In this document: positions 8,901 through 16,322 of the stretch, piece by piece
Position numbering within the stretch: position 1 is the stretch's first letter
Layout: every line of letters starts with the position of its first letter
Assembly: GCF_002210435.1 (NCBI RefSeq)
Contig: NZ_MZMV01000006.1
Coordinates: forward strand, 62,001-126,000
Direction of reading: 5' to 3'
DNA from: Micromonospora wenchangensis
GTDB taxonomy: Bacteria; Actinomycetota; Actinomycetes; Mycobacteriales; Micromonosporaceae
DNA: 64,000 nt
Position numbers and translations under genes: made by a program
Notes under the pieces: generated by a model
Databases searched by the model: none
The model's input: the letters and a program-made list of their open reading frames with translations, nothing else
Told to the model about the DNA's origin: nothing

Positions 8901-11900
8901 GACCCACGTCACCGCGACGGTGAGCCGTACCCCGCCGCCCGAGCGACGTCGGCTGGCGGTGGAGGCGACCCGCGCCGCCTGCCCCGACCATCTCACCGGG
9001 GACGACTTCTACCGCCGGTTCGCCGCGCGGGGCAACGAGTGGCAGGGCGCGTTCCAGGGCGTCGCGGAACTCTGGACGGGCGACGGTCAGGCCCTGGGCC
9101 GCATCGAGGTGCCCGCCGGGGTCGACCCGGCCGGGTACACCTGCCACCCGGCGCTGCTGGACGCGTGCGGGCAGGTCCTCGCGTCGCTGATCCCGGGCGA
9201 CGACCGGTCGTCGGCGTTCGTCCTGGGCGGCATCGACGCCGTGACGATCCACCCCGACCCGGGCGTCCCCGGCTGGGCGCACGCCGTCGCGGTCACCGCC
9301 TGGCGGTCCGACTCGGTCTGCGGCGACCTCGTGGTGGCCGACGCCGACGGCCGGGTGATCGTCGAGATCGCGGGCCTGCGCCTGCAGTACCTGCAACCCC
9401 CGGACTCGGTGCGCGACCCCGACGGGTGGTTCCACGAGTTGCGGTGGCAGCCGCTGCCGGCGCTGCCCGACGCGCACCGGCCGGCCGACCGTCGCCTGGT
9501 CTTCGCCGACCGGTCCGGCGTCGGCGACGCGCTGCCCGCCGACGTCCGGGTGTTCGCAGGCGGCGGGTACCAACGGCTGGCGGCCGACCGGTACGAGATC
9601 GACCCGACGGCACCGGCGCAGTACCGCCGGCTGCTCGCCGACGTCCGGGCCGGCTTCGACGGCCTCGCGCCGACCGAGGTGGTGCACCTCTGGACGCTGG
9701 ACGCGCAGCAGCCCGACGCCTCCGTGCCGGCGCAGCAGGCGGCCGGGGACGCCGAACGCCTCGGCTGCGGCAGCGTGCTGCGGCTGCTGCGGGCGCTCGC
9801 CGACGCCGGCCTGCCCGAGCCACCCCGGCTGTCGCTGGTGACCCGCGGCGCGCACCGGGTGCGCGACACCGACCGGACGGTGTCGATGTGGCAGGGCGCG
9901 CTCTGGGGCCTGGGCCGGGTCGTCGCCCACGAGCACCGGGAACTGCGCTGCGTGCTCGTCGACCTGGACCCGGCGGGCCCACCCGCCGAACTCACCGCCG
10001 CGCTGGACCGGGAACTGGCAGGTGCCGGGCCGGAGGACCAGGTGGCGGTGCGCGACGGCCAGCGGTACGCCGCACGCCTGCTGCCCACGCCCACCGCCCG
10101 GCCGGACGACGCCGACGTCACCCACCAGATCCAGGTCACCTCGCCCGGCCTGCTCGACGGGGTGCGCCTGGTGCCGGTGCCGCGCCGGCCGCCGGGGCCG
10201 GGCGAGGTGGAGGTCCGCGCCGACCACCTCGCCCTGAACTACCGCGACGTGCTGATCGCCATGGACCTGTATCCGCGCCTGTCCGACCAGCCCGCGACCA
10301 TGATCGGCGAGTGTGCCGGCACGGTCACCCGGGTCGGGCCGGGTGTGGCCGGACTGCGGCCCGGCGACGAGGTGGTGGCGATCTCGCTGCGCTCACCCGC
10401 CGCCGGCCACCTCTGCGTCGACGCGCACCTGGTGCACCGGCGGCCGGCCCGGCTCACCGCGCCGGAGGCCGCCACCGTGCCGGTGGCCCTGGTCACCGCG
10501 TACCACTCGCTGGTGCAGCTGGCGCAGGTACGGCCCGGCGAACGGGTGCTGATCCACCACGCCACCGGCGGGGTGGGGCTGGCCGCGGTGCAGGTGGCCC
10601 GGTGGCGCGGCGCCGAGGTGTACGCCACCGCCGGCAGCCCGGACAAGCGCGCGCTGCTGCGGATGATGGGCGTCGCGCACGTGTCCGACTCGCGGAGCAC
10701 CGGGTTCGCCGACGAGATCCGGGACGCCACCCGGGGCGAGGGCGTCGACGTGGTGCTCAACACGCAGGCGGGGGAGGGCCTGCTCAAGAGTGTGGAGCTG
10801 CTGGCCGACCGGGGACGCTACGTCGAGCTGAGCCGGCGCGACCTGGTCGACGGCACCCGGCTGGACCTGCGGCTGCTGGCGCGCGGGGCGTCGTTCTTCG
10901 TGGTCGACGTGGTGGACCTCGGGCTCAACGAGCCGCGCCGGCTCGGCGCGATCCTCCAGGAGACCCTGGCCCTGGTGCAGGCCGGTCTGCTGGAACCGCT
11001 GCCGTACCGCGTCTTCCCCGCGACCGACCTGGTCGGCGCGTTCCGGCACATGGCCCAGGCCCGGCACGTCGGCAAGGTGCTGGTGTCCGTCGGGGAGCTG
11101 ACCGCGCCGCAGCCCGCCACGCCACCGGTCCCGCACCGGCCGGTCCGGATCGATCCGACCGCCGGCTACCTGGTGACCGGTGGGCTCGGCGACCTCGGCC
11201 GGGTGGTCACCGACTGGCTGGTCCGTGAGGGGGCCCGGCACATCGCGCTCACCGGACGTACCCCGTTGGATGAGACCGGTGGCGCGGACTGGCTGGCGGA
11301 GCTGCGGCGGCACGGGGTGCGGGTGGCGTACGAGGCGGTCGACGTGGCCGACGAGGAGGCGATGCGGGCGGTCGTGGGGCGGCTCGGGAGCGACGGCGTG
11401 GCGATCCGGGGCGTGGTGCACGGCGCAGGGGTCATCGAGTACCGCGCCCTGTCCGAGCTGGACGACCGGACCCTGTCGGCGGTCCTGCGCCCGAAGGTCA
11501 CCGGCGCGGCCGTGCTGCACCGGCTGTTCGCCGGGCAGCCGCTGGACTTCTTCGTGCTGTTCTCCTCCGGCTCGGCGGTGCTCAGCTCCCCGATGCTCGG
11601 CGCGTACGCGGCCGCGAACGCCGCCCTGGACTCGCTGGCCGACCAGCGCCGGCTCGCCGGGCAGACCGCGCTCAGCGTGAACTGGGGCTTCTGGTCGGTC
11701 GGCATGCCCGCCCGGGTCGGCCGGGAGCACGGCCGGGCGATCAACCCGGCCGGCATGGACACGTTCAGCCCCCGGGAGGGCATCGAGGCGCTGCGCCTGC
11801 TGCTGGCCCGCGACGCCACCCACGGGGTGGTGCTGCCGACGGACTGGCGGCGGTGGGCGACCGCGCACCCGGACGCGGCGACCTCACCGCTGCTGCGTGA

Positions 11901-12378
11901 CCTGCTCGCCGACCCCGCCGCCGTGGCCGCGCCCGCCGTCGCCGCGCCCGTCGCCCCCGTTGACCCCGTGCCCGTCGTGCCCTGGTCGCCGCCGACCTCC
12001 CCACCCCCGGCGCGGCCCGCGGACACCGTCGCCACGGTCACCGACGCCCCACCCGCCCCCGCGCCGACCCGCCCCGCACCGGTGGGGACAGGGGAGGCGG
12101 GGCCCGGGGTGGCCGGCACGCTGACCGACCGGGACGCCGTGGAGCGCTACCTGGCCCAGGTCCTCGCGGAGGTGCTGGGCATGCCGTCGGCGCAGGTGCA
12201 CACCAGGCGTCCGCTCAAGCGGCAGGGCCTGGACTCGCTGATGGCCGTGGAGGTCCGCACCCGGGTCCAGCGCGACCTGGGCATGCTGCTGCCGATCGCG
12301 AAGATGCTCGGCGGCCACAGCGTCGCCGAGCTGGCCGGCGAGGTGTTCAGCCAACTGGGCGGGGCCGGCCGCCGCTGA
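5905..12378 (+). CDS. Highly reducing type I polyketide synthase, KS-AT-DH-ER-KR-ACP
   Basis: A single complete module of 2157 residues. KS 20-440 with active Cys187 (in DCACSSS, where DTACSSS is usual), His323 (EAHGTGT) and His361 (NIGHTEAA). AT 550-850 with Ser642 in GHSMGE and VASH at 742-745; this pair is typical of mycocerosate-synthase-like ATs and suggests methylmalonyl or another branched extender rather than malonyl. DH 910-1190 with His926 (HLVQGTVVVP) and Asp1086 (HPALLDACGQ). ER 1390-1730 with the NADPH loop HHATGGVGLAA near 1555. KR 1750-1930 with TGGLGDLG, Ser1888 and Tyr1901. After an Ala/Pro/Val-rich linker (1990-2070) the ACP carries Ser2111 in GLDSL. All reductive domains look intact. 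There is no loading domain or thioesterase, so priming and release are in trans. Mas-like iterative use is the best guess. ATG 5905 follows GGAAGG; the frame stays open far upstream by chance. Confidence 0.95.
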   Translation: MTGRDESAHARAGTPGGTPVAVVGIGCRFPGADGLAQFWRLLSDGGDAITDVPASRYDIDAYHDPRPGTPNRIVSRRGGFLDQIDQFDAGYFGVAPREAERMDPQQRLLLETAAEALADAGLTRDRLSTTRTGVYVGGMSSAYGQLLSDASVLDLHAATGGARSFLAGRVSFAFDLRGPSMAVDCACSSSLAALHLAYQSVRNGETQLALAGGVNLVIAPEETIPFSAARMLAADGRCKFGSAHGDGFVRSEGVAVLVLKPLDRAEADGDAVHAVIYGSAVGNDGQSGGYLLTPSQPGQEETLRAAYADAGVPATLVDYVEAHGTGTPAGDPVELGALGAVTGAGRDGHCLVGSVKTNIGHTEAAAGLAGVIKAVLALQHREIPPSLHAAELTDAVDWAGLRLRLVRERTPWPQTDRPGLVGVSSFGISGTNAHVVLGEYTAPAPAPADGDEPDGDDTQLLVLSAPDREALTALAADYARFLGPGGDGRDLPLRDVCFSAATRRDHHENRLTAVGASPDDLVERLRAYAAGESRPRLGVTASAPVDGDRPTVVFVFPGQGSQWDGMGRELLARSPVFRDTLTRCDEVIRAEVGWSLLARLTGETDAPASIDTVQPTLWAMQTALCAVLRDWGIEPDHVVGHSMGEVAAAGAAGALSLADAGAVICRRSRLLRTVAGRGVMYSVELSAADAQAALAGHEHLVSVAVSNSPTSTVLSGDPQALATIVAGLDGRGVFCRQVRVDVASHSPQMDQLRDDLLAGLGDVTPRAGHVPLYSTVDDARCDGSGWDAAYWIRNLREPVRFGAAVAHLAGAGDTVFVEISPHPILLPAIQETLAATGTDGAAVGCLRRDEPERANLLDTVAALHRAGCPVDWHRVVGGPPPRYVRLPSYPWQRQRYWLTPTPAGRPAPHRVDRVVDPAREPYLLDHLVQGTVVVPGTAYVELLHTAAAGICGGQTPVLRDIRYLDALFLRPDQPPPALSTTFTPRGPDTWDVAVTGAETTHVTATVSRTPPPERRRLAVEATRAACPDHLTGDDFYRRFAARGNEWQGAFQGVAELWTGDGQALGRIEVPAGVDPAGYTCHPALLDACGQVLASLIPGDDRSSAFVLGGIDAVTIHPDPGVPGWAHAVAVTAWRSDSVCGDLVVADADGRVIVEIAGLRLQYLQPPDSVRDPDGWFHELRWQPLPALPDAHRPADRRLVFADRSGVGDALPADVRVFAGGGYQRLAADRYEIDPTAPAQYRRLLADVRAGFDGLAPTEVVHLWTLDAQQPDASVPAQQAAGDAERLGCGSVLRLLRALADAGLPEPPRLSLVTRGAHRVRDTDRTVSMWQGALWGLGRVVAHEHRELRCVLVDLDPAGPPAELTAALDRELAGAGPEDQVAVRDGQRYAARLLPTPTARPDDADVTHQIQVTSPGLLDGVRLVPVPRRPPGPGEVEVRADHLALNYRDVLIAMDLYPRLSDQPATMIGECAGTVTRVGPGVAGLRPGDEVVAISLRSPAAGHLCVDAHLVHRRPARLTAPEAATVPVALVTAYHSLVQLAQVRPGERVLIHHATGGVGLAAVQVARWRGAEVYATAGSPDKRALLRMMGVAHVSDSRSTGFADEIRDATRGEGVDVVLNTQAGEGLLKSVELLADRGRYVELSRRDLVDGTRLDLRLLARGASFFVVDVVDLGLNEPRRLGAILQETLALVQAGLLEPLPYRVFPATDLVGAFRHMAQARHVGKVLVSVGELTAPQPATPPVPHRPVRIDPTAGYLVTGGLGDLGRVVTDWLVREGARHIALTGRTPLDETGGADWLAELRRHGVRVAYEAVDVADEEAMRAVVGRLGSDGVAIRGVVHGAGVIEYRALSELDDRTLSAVLRPKVTGAAVLHRLFAGQPLDFFVLFSSGSAVLSSPMLGAYAAANAALDSLADQRRLAGQTALSVNWGFWSVGMPARVGREHGRAINPAGMDTFSPREGIEALRLLLARDATHGVVLPTDWRRWATAHPDAATSPLLRDLLADPAAVAAPAVAAPVAPVDPVPVVPWSPPTSPPPARPADTVATVTDAPPAPAPTRPAPVGTGEAGPGVAGTLTDRDAVERYLAQVLAEVLGMPSAQVHTRRPLKRQGLDSLMAVEVRTRVQRDLGMLLPIAKMLGGHSVAELAGEVFSQLGGAGRR

Positions 12379-12380
12379 CC

Positions 12381-12430
12381 GGGCCGGTGGGCGGTGCGGC
12401 GGGTCGCCCCGCACCGCCGTCCACCGGCCC
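12381..12430. terminator. Nested hairpin terminator after PKS
   Basis: GGGCCGGTGG at 12381-12390 pairs with CCACCGGCCC at 12421-12430, and inside it GCGGTGCGG (12391-12399) pairs with CCGCACCGC (12409-12417). It stands between convergent PKS and ACP genes and could work in both directions. Confidence 0.7.
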
Positions 12431-12479
12431 CGGTGCCGGCCCGGTCCCGCGCGCGGCGCGGTCGGGGCCCGGCACGAAC

Positions 12480-12514
12480 GGTGGCGGTGACCGGACGTGC
12501 CGGTCACCGCCACC
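12480..12514. terminator. Second hairpin between convergent PKS and ACP genes
   Basis: A perfect 15-bp stem, GGTGGCGGTGACCGG with its complement, around the loop ACGTG. No T-run follows, as is common in high-GC actinobacteria. Confidence 0.65.
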
Positions 12515-12546
12515 ACGGTCGTACGTCGGGTGTCGCCGTCGCGTCG

Positions 12547-12825
12547 TCAGCTCCGGGCCGGGTCGGCCTGCGGGATCAGCTCCGCCCGCCGGGCCACCTC
12601 CGCGGCGAACTCGCCGAGCGTCATGATGGCGAGCGTCTCGATGTCGTCGTCGTCGAACGTCACACCGAACTCGTCCTCGACCCGCAGCGCGAGTTCGGAC
12701 ACGGCGAGCGAGTCGAGATCCACACCGGACGGTCCGAGCATCGAGTCGGGGCCGGTGTCGTCGGTGTAGAAGTTCATCTCGCGCAGCGACTGCAGGGTGA
12801 ACGCCAAGACCTCGTCGGCTGACAT
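12547..12825 (-). CDS. Discrete acyl carrier protein
   Basis: A 92-residue free-standing ACP. The phosphopantetheine site is Ser in GVDLDSLAVSELALRVEDEFG (near residue 38), followed by the acidic helix II and the recognition DDDDIETLAIMTLGEFA. ATG 12825 is chosen for its GGAAGG ribosome site; an upstream in-frame ATG has none. Next to a PKS that already has its own ACP, a second carrier is notable: it probably holds the finished chain, or a separate starter or acyl group, for the KASIII-like enzyme encoded divergently at 13146. The phosphopantetheinyl transferase at 18447 would activate both carriers. It is transcribed alone from a good consensus promoter at 12949-12978. Confidence 0.9.
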   Translation of the reverse strand: MSADEVLAFTLQSLREMNFYTDDTGPDSMLGPSGVDLDSLAVSELALRVEDEFGVTFDDDDIETLAIMTLGEFAAEVARRAELIPQADPARS

Positions 12826-12948
12826 GGTGGGGCTACCTTCCTGTCGGATGGCGCGGGGCGGCGTCGGTCGACGACGTCGTCCTCCGTCACCGACGACCTG
12901 CGGCGTCATCACGTCGGTCGACGACATACTGCCGGAATGAGTGGGCCG

Positions 12949-12978
12949 AAGTTATCAACGGGCACTCGCGTCGGTCAA
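12949..12978 (-). promoter_or_regulatory. Consensus-like promoter for the ACP gene
   Basis: Read on the minus strand: TTGACC (12978-12973), an 18-bp spacer, then TAACTT (12954-12949). Close to a housekeeping sigma-70 type promoter, about 125 bp before the ACP start. Confidence 0.55.
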
Positions 12979-13029
12979 TGCGCCGGAAAATGGCCTCCAC
13001 GGGTGCTGACGTCGCGGCGGCAGCGGAAT

Positions 13030-13047
13030 TCGAGCAGTTCTCAGTCC
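13030..13047 (+). promoter_or_regulatory. SARP-type heptamer pair before KASIII operon
   Basis: TCGAGCA, spacer GTTC, TCAGTCC. The first 14 bases differ from the PKS box at 5723 by a single base, including the same GTTC spacer. About 100 bp before the TTG start at 13146. Confidence 0.65.
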
Positions 13048-13145
13048 GGCGTCGAGGTCGGTTGCACCGCCTCCCCGCGCCGGGCAACTACAGTCCTTGC
13101 GAAAGGCGGACGTGGCGCCGTGGCCGGCCGACCCGGGAGACGCGC

Positions 13146-14180
13146 TTGAAGATCACCAACGTTCACCTGTCCGGGCTGGGGGTCTTCCAACCGCCCGTGA
13201 CCGACGCCGGCCAGGCCGCCCGGCGCGGCGACTACAGCCCGGCCGCCTACCTGGAGAACCGGCTGACGGGCGCCTGCGTCGCCGGGGACGTCTCACCGCC
13301 GGAGATGGCCGTGCACGCGGCCCGCCAGGCGCTGACCCGCGCCGCCGCCGACCCGACCGGGATCGGCCTGGTGCTGCACGCCTCCATCCACCACCAGGGT
13401 CCGGAGATGTGGCTGCCCGGCCCGTACATCCAGCGGGAGATCGTCGCCACGGCGGCCCCCGCGTTCGAGGTCCGGTTGGGCTGCAACGGCGTGTTCGCGG
13501 CGCTGGAGATCGCCGCCGGGCACCTGGCCGGCGCGGTGGCGGGCACGACGGTGCTGGTGACCACGGCGGAGAACCTCGGCTCGCCGCTGATCGACAGGTG
13601 GAACTCGGCGCCCGGGTTCATCCTGGGCGACGCCGGCAGCGCGCTGCTGCTCGACCGCGACCACGGCTTCGCCCGGCTGCGCGCCGTGGGCAGCGTCGCG
13701 GTGCCCGAGGTGGAACCGCTGTACCGGGGCGGTGAGCCGCTGTACCCACCGGCGGCGGGCCAGGGCCGCGTCATCGACATGCGCGAACGGGCCGAGTACT
13801 TCCGCGACAACGTGATGTCGCTGACCGACGCCGCCGAACTGCGCAACCGGGCCCGGCTCGACCTGATCGAACGCACGCTCGACGAGGCGGACCGCAAGCT
13901 GGCCGACATGACCCGGGTCATCTGCGGGAACGCGGCGGCGTACATGGTGCAGCACGACCTGGTGGAGCCGCTGGGCATCACCATGGAGCGCACCACCTGG
14001 CAGTTCGGCCGCGGCGTCGGCCACACCGGCGCGAGCGACCAGCTGCTGTCGCTCAACCACCTGCTGGTCACCGGGCAGCTCGCCGTCGGCGACCACCTGC
14101 TGCTGTACGGAGGCGCGCCGGCCACCCTGTCCTGCGCGGTCCTGGAGATCCTGGACGTCCCGGAGTGGGCGGGGGCATGA
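13146..14180 (+). CDS. Ketoacyl-ACP synthase III-like acyltransferase
   Basis: A 344-residue thiolase-fold protein of the FabH/KASIII group. The nucleophile is Cys113 in RLGCNGVFAALEIA, the same place as FabH Cys112. The rest of the triad is altered: the FabH His (PHQAN) aligns with CGNAA, Gly261, and the FabH Asn (GNTSAAS) aligns with GHTGASD, placing His293 there. Loss of the Cys-His-Asn set argues against ordinary decarboxylative condensation and for acyl transfer, as in KASIII-like enzymes such as CerJ that acylate a sugar; this is inference. The start is TTG 13146, six bases after GGGAG; the upstream extension lacks coding bias. First gene of a four-gene operon with SDR, glycosyltransferase and thioesterase, joined by ATGA overlaps. 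Likely substrates are the discrete ACP-bound chain and a glycosylated intermediate. Confidence 0.85.
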   Translation: MKITNVHLSGLGVFQPPVTDAGQAARRGDYSPAAYLENRLTGACVAGDVSPPEMAVHAARQALTRAAADPTGIGLVLHASIHHQGPEMWLPGPYIQREIVATAAPAFEVRLGCNGVFAALEIAAGHLAGAVAGTTVLVTTAENLGSPLIDRWNSAPGFILGDAGSALLLDRDHGFARLRAVGSVAVPEVEPLYRGGEPLYPPAAGQGRVIDMRERAEYFRDNVMSLTDAAELRNRARLDLIERTLDEADRKLADMTRVICGNAAAYMVQHDLVEPLGITMERTTWQFGRGVGHTGASDQLLSLNHLLVTGQLAVGDHLLLYGGAPATLSCAVLEILDVPEWAGA

Positions 14181-15106
14181 CCGCGTCCCCGCGTGTCTGG
14201 CTCGTCACCGGCAGCTCGACCGGGATCGGCCGGGCGCTGGTGACCGAACTGCTCGCCCGGGGCGAGTCGGTGGCGGCCACCGCCCGCGACCCGCGCACCC
14301 TGGCGGACCTGCGGCCCTCCGGGGCGGGGACACTGTGGACGGCGCGGCTGGACGTCACCGACCCGGAACGGATCCGGCAGGTGGTCGACGCCGCCGCCCG
14401 CGCGCTCGGCCGGCTCGACGTGGTGGTCAGCAACGCCGGGTACGCGCTGGTCGGCGCCGCCGAGGAGGCCAGCGGCGAGCAGGTCGACAGGCAGATCCGG
14501 ACGAACCTGACCGGGCCCATCCACCTGGCCCGGGCGGTGCTGCCGTACCTGCGCGCGCAGGGCGGCGGACGGATCGTCCAGGTGTCGAGCATGGCCGGGC
14601 AACGGGGTTCGCCCGGCACGGCCGTCTACTGTGCCACCAAGTGGGGCGTGGAGGGCTTCTTCGAGTCGTTGGCCGCCGAGGTGAAGGGCTTCGGGATAGG
14701 CGTGACGATCGTCGAGCCCGGCACCGTGAGCACGGGGTTCTTCGGGCGGAGCAAGGAGCTGACCACCGCGTCGCCCGGCTACGCGGGCACCCCGGCGGCG
14801 ATCCTGCGCCGCCGGGCGCAGGACGGCCGCCTGCCGTGCCGTGGCGACCTGGCGAAGATGGCCGCCGCCGTGGTCGACGTCGCCACCGGGCCGACCGCCC
14901 CGCTGCGGCTCGCGCTCGGCAGCGACGCGTACGCCTCGATCCGGCGCGGACTGACCGCGCGCCTGGCGGATCTGGAGGACCAGCGGGAGCTCGCGTTCTC
15001 CACCGACCTGAACGCAGGCGACGGGTCGACGCCGTCGACGCCGCACCGGAGACCGGAGGGGAACGACGATGCGCATCACCGTCCTGGCGCTCGGCAGCCG
15101 CGGTGA
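14177..15106 (+). CDS. Short-chain dehydrogenase/reductase
   Basis: A classical SDR of 309 residues. TGSSTGIGRAL near residue 10 is the NAD(P) loop, DVTD and SNAGYA are the next family motifs, Ser in VSSMAG near 142 and Tyr/Lys in YCATK near 155-159 form the active site. GTVSTGFFG follows as in the family. The arrangement is that of the retinol/steroid-dehydrogenase-like SDRs often annotated as SDR family oxidoreductases of the YusZ type. ATG 14177 overlaps the stop of the KASIII-like gene (ATGA), and its last 38 bases overlap the start of the glycosyltransferase, so translation of all three is coupled. It probably reduces a keto group or oxidises an alcohol of the polyketide or of its sugar. 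The exact step cannot be read from sequence. Confidence 0.88.
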   Translation: MTASPRVWLVTGSSTGIGRALVTELLARGESVAATARDPRTLADLRPSGAGTLWTARLDVTDPERIRQVVDAAARALGRLDVVVSNAGYALVGAAEEASGEQVDRQIRTNLTGPIHLARAVLPYLRAQGGGRIVQVSSMAGQRGSPGTAVYCATKWGVEGFFESLAAEVKGFGIGVTIVEPGTVSTGFFGRSKELTTASPGYAGTPAAILRRRAQDGRLPCRGDLAKMAAAVVDVATGPTAPLRLALGSDAYASIRRGLTARLADLEDQRELAFSTDLNAGDGSTPSTPHRRPEGNDDAHHRPGARQPR

Positions 15107-16322
15107 CGTCCATCCGCTGACGGCACTCGCCGCCGAGCTGGCCCGCCACGGCCACGAGGTACGCGTCGGGGCGTCGATGAACCTGGTCGACCTGCCCCGG
15201 CAGCTCGGGCTCGACGTGGTGCCGGTCGGCTGGAACCAGCAGTCGATGATGCAGACCGAGCGGGGCCGGGAGTGGGTCACCAAGAGCACCCTCGACTCCT
15301 TCCTCCAGATCACGATCGAGGCGTACCGGGACTACGGCCGCCGGTTCGGCGACGAGGCGATCGACATCACCGCCGGCAGTGAGGCCATCGTCTGCGCCGT
15401 GGTCAGCGAGCAGTGGGCGGCGGCGCTGGCCGAGGCGTACGACGTCCCGCTCGTCGCGTACGACCTCACGCCGTCCCGGCCGAACGACGTGGTGCCGCAC
15501 CCGCTGGTGGCCCTCGACCCACTGCCGACCGCCGCGGCGAACCGGGCCACCTACCTGCACTACACCCGACGGGCCTGGCGGTACCGGCGGGAACTGATGT
15601 TCGACTTCCGCCGCCAGCTCGGGCTCCCGGCGATGCCGCCGAGGCAGCTACGGCGACCGCTGGAGTTGCAGGGCTACAGCCCCACCCTGGTGCCGGGCCT
15701 GACCTGGGACGCCTACCGGCCGATCGTCGGTGACCTCCGGCTGACCCCGGCCGACCTGGACCGCGCCGGCATGTCCACCCTCGATCCCGAGCTCGCGGAG
15801 TGGCTCTCGGCGGGCGAACCGCCGGCCCTGCTGACGTTCGGCAGCACACACGTGGCGGACCCGGCGGCGATGATGGCGGCCATCGGGCGGGTCTGCCGGT
15901 CGCTGGCGGTGCGGGCCCTGGTGGCCACCGGCTGGGGGCTGGACGGGGTCGCGCCGTCCACGTCACCGGAGCTGCGGGTGGTGCCCTACGTGGACTACGA
16001 CCTGGTGCTGCCGCACTGCGCCATGGTGGTGCACCACGGCAGCGCCAGCATCACCGCCGCCGGTGTGCGCGCCGGCATCCCCACGATGGTCTGCTCCTCC
16101 TACGCCGACCAGCCGTTCTGGGGCCACCAACTGGAACGGCTCGGCGTCGGTGTGCACGTGCGGTTCACCGACCTGTCCGAGGACGTGCTGCGCTCCGGCA
16201 TGTCCCGCCTGACCACCGCCGCGCTGCGGCGGCGCGCGGCACAGCTCGGCGAGCGGATGCGCGCGGAACCCCACGGCACGCTCCTCGCCGCCGACGAGGT
16301 CGACAGGTACCTCGCCGGATGA
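15069..16322 (+). CDS. GT1-family glycosyltransferase
   Basis: A 417-residue GT-B enzyme of the UDP/dTDP-glycosyltransferase family GT1. The N-terminal domain opens with MRITVLALGSRGDVHPLTALA, the acceptor-domain signature, including the GSRGDV loop typical of sterol and rhamnosyl glycosyltransferases. The C-terminal donor domain has LTFGSTHV, VPYVDYDLVLPHCAMVVHHG, then HHGSAS and the DQPFWGHQLERLGVG segment that contacts the nucleotide sugar. ATG 15069 follows GGAGGGG and lies 38 bp inside the preceding SDR. No deoxysugar biosynthesis genes lie in the window, so the sugar donor is probably a primary-metabolism nucleotide sugar or is made elsewhere. It is expected to glycosylate the polyketide made by the PKS at 5905. 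Confidence 0.92.
   Translation: MRITVLALGSRGDVHPLTALAAELARHGHEVRVGASMNLVDLPRQLGLDVVPVGWNQQSMMQTERGREWVTKSTLDSFLQITIEAYRDYGRRFGDEAIDITAGSEAIVCAVVSEQWAAALAEAYDVPLVAYDLTPSRPNDVVPHPLVALDPLPTAAANRATYLHYTRRAWRYRRELMFDFRRQLGLPAMPPRQLRRPLELQGYSPTLVPGLTWDAYRPIVGDLRLTPADLDRAGMSTLDPELAEWLSAGEPPALLTFGSTHVADPAAMMAAIGRVCRSLAVRALVATGWGLDGVAPSTSPELRVVPYVDYDLVLPHCAMVVHHGSASITAAGVRAGIPTMVCSSYADQPFWGHQLERLGVGVHVRFTDLSEDVLRSGMSRLTTAALRRRAAQLGERMRAEPHGTLLAADEVDRYLAG

Larger units (their letters stand above)
12826..13145. other. Divergent control region, ACP versus KASIII operon
   Basis: A 320-bp gap without a gene. It holds a minus-strand promoter (12949-12978), a SARP box facing the KASIII operon (13030-13047) and a 14-bp direct repeat CGTCGGTCGACGAC at 12862-12875 and 12912-12925, exactly 50 bp apart, inside the presumed ACP leader. 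The role of the repeat is unknown. Confidence 0.6.

Noticed and set aside
7624..10227. 867-codon open frame antisense to the PKS
   Set aside because: A GC-skew shadow of the PKS codons; repetitive Arg/Gly/Val content, no domain. The same holds for 5746-7425 and many others.
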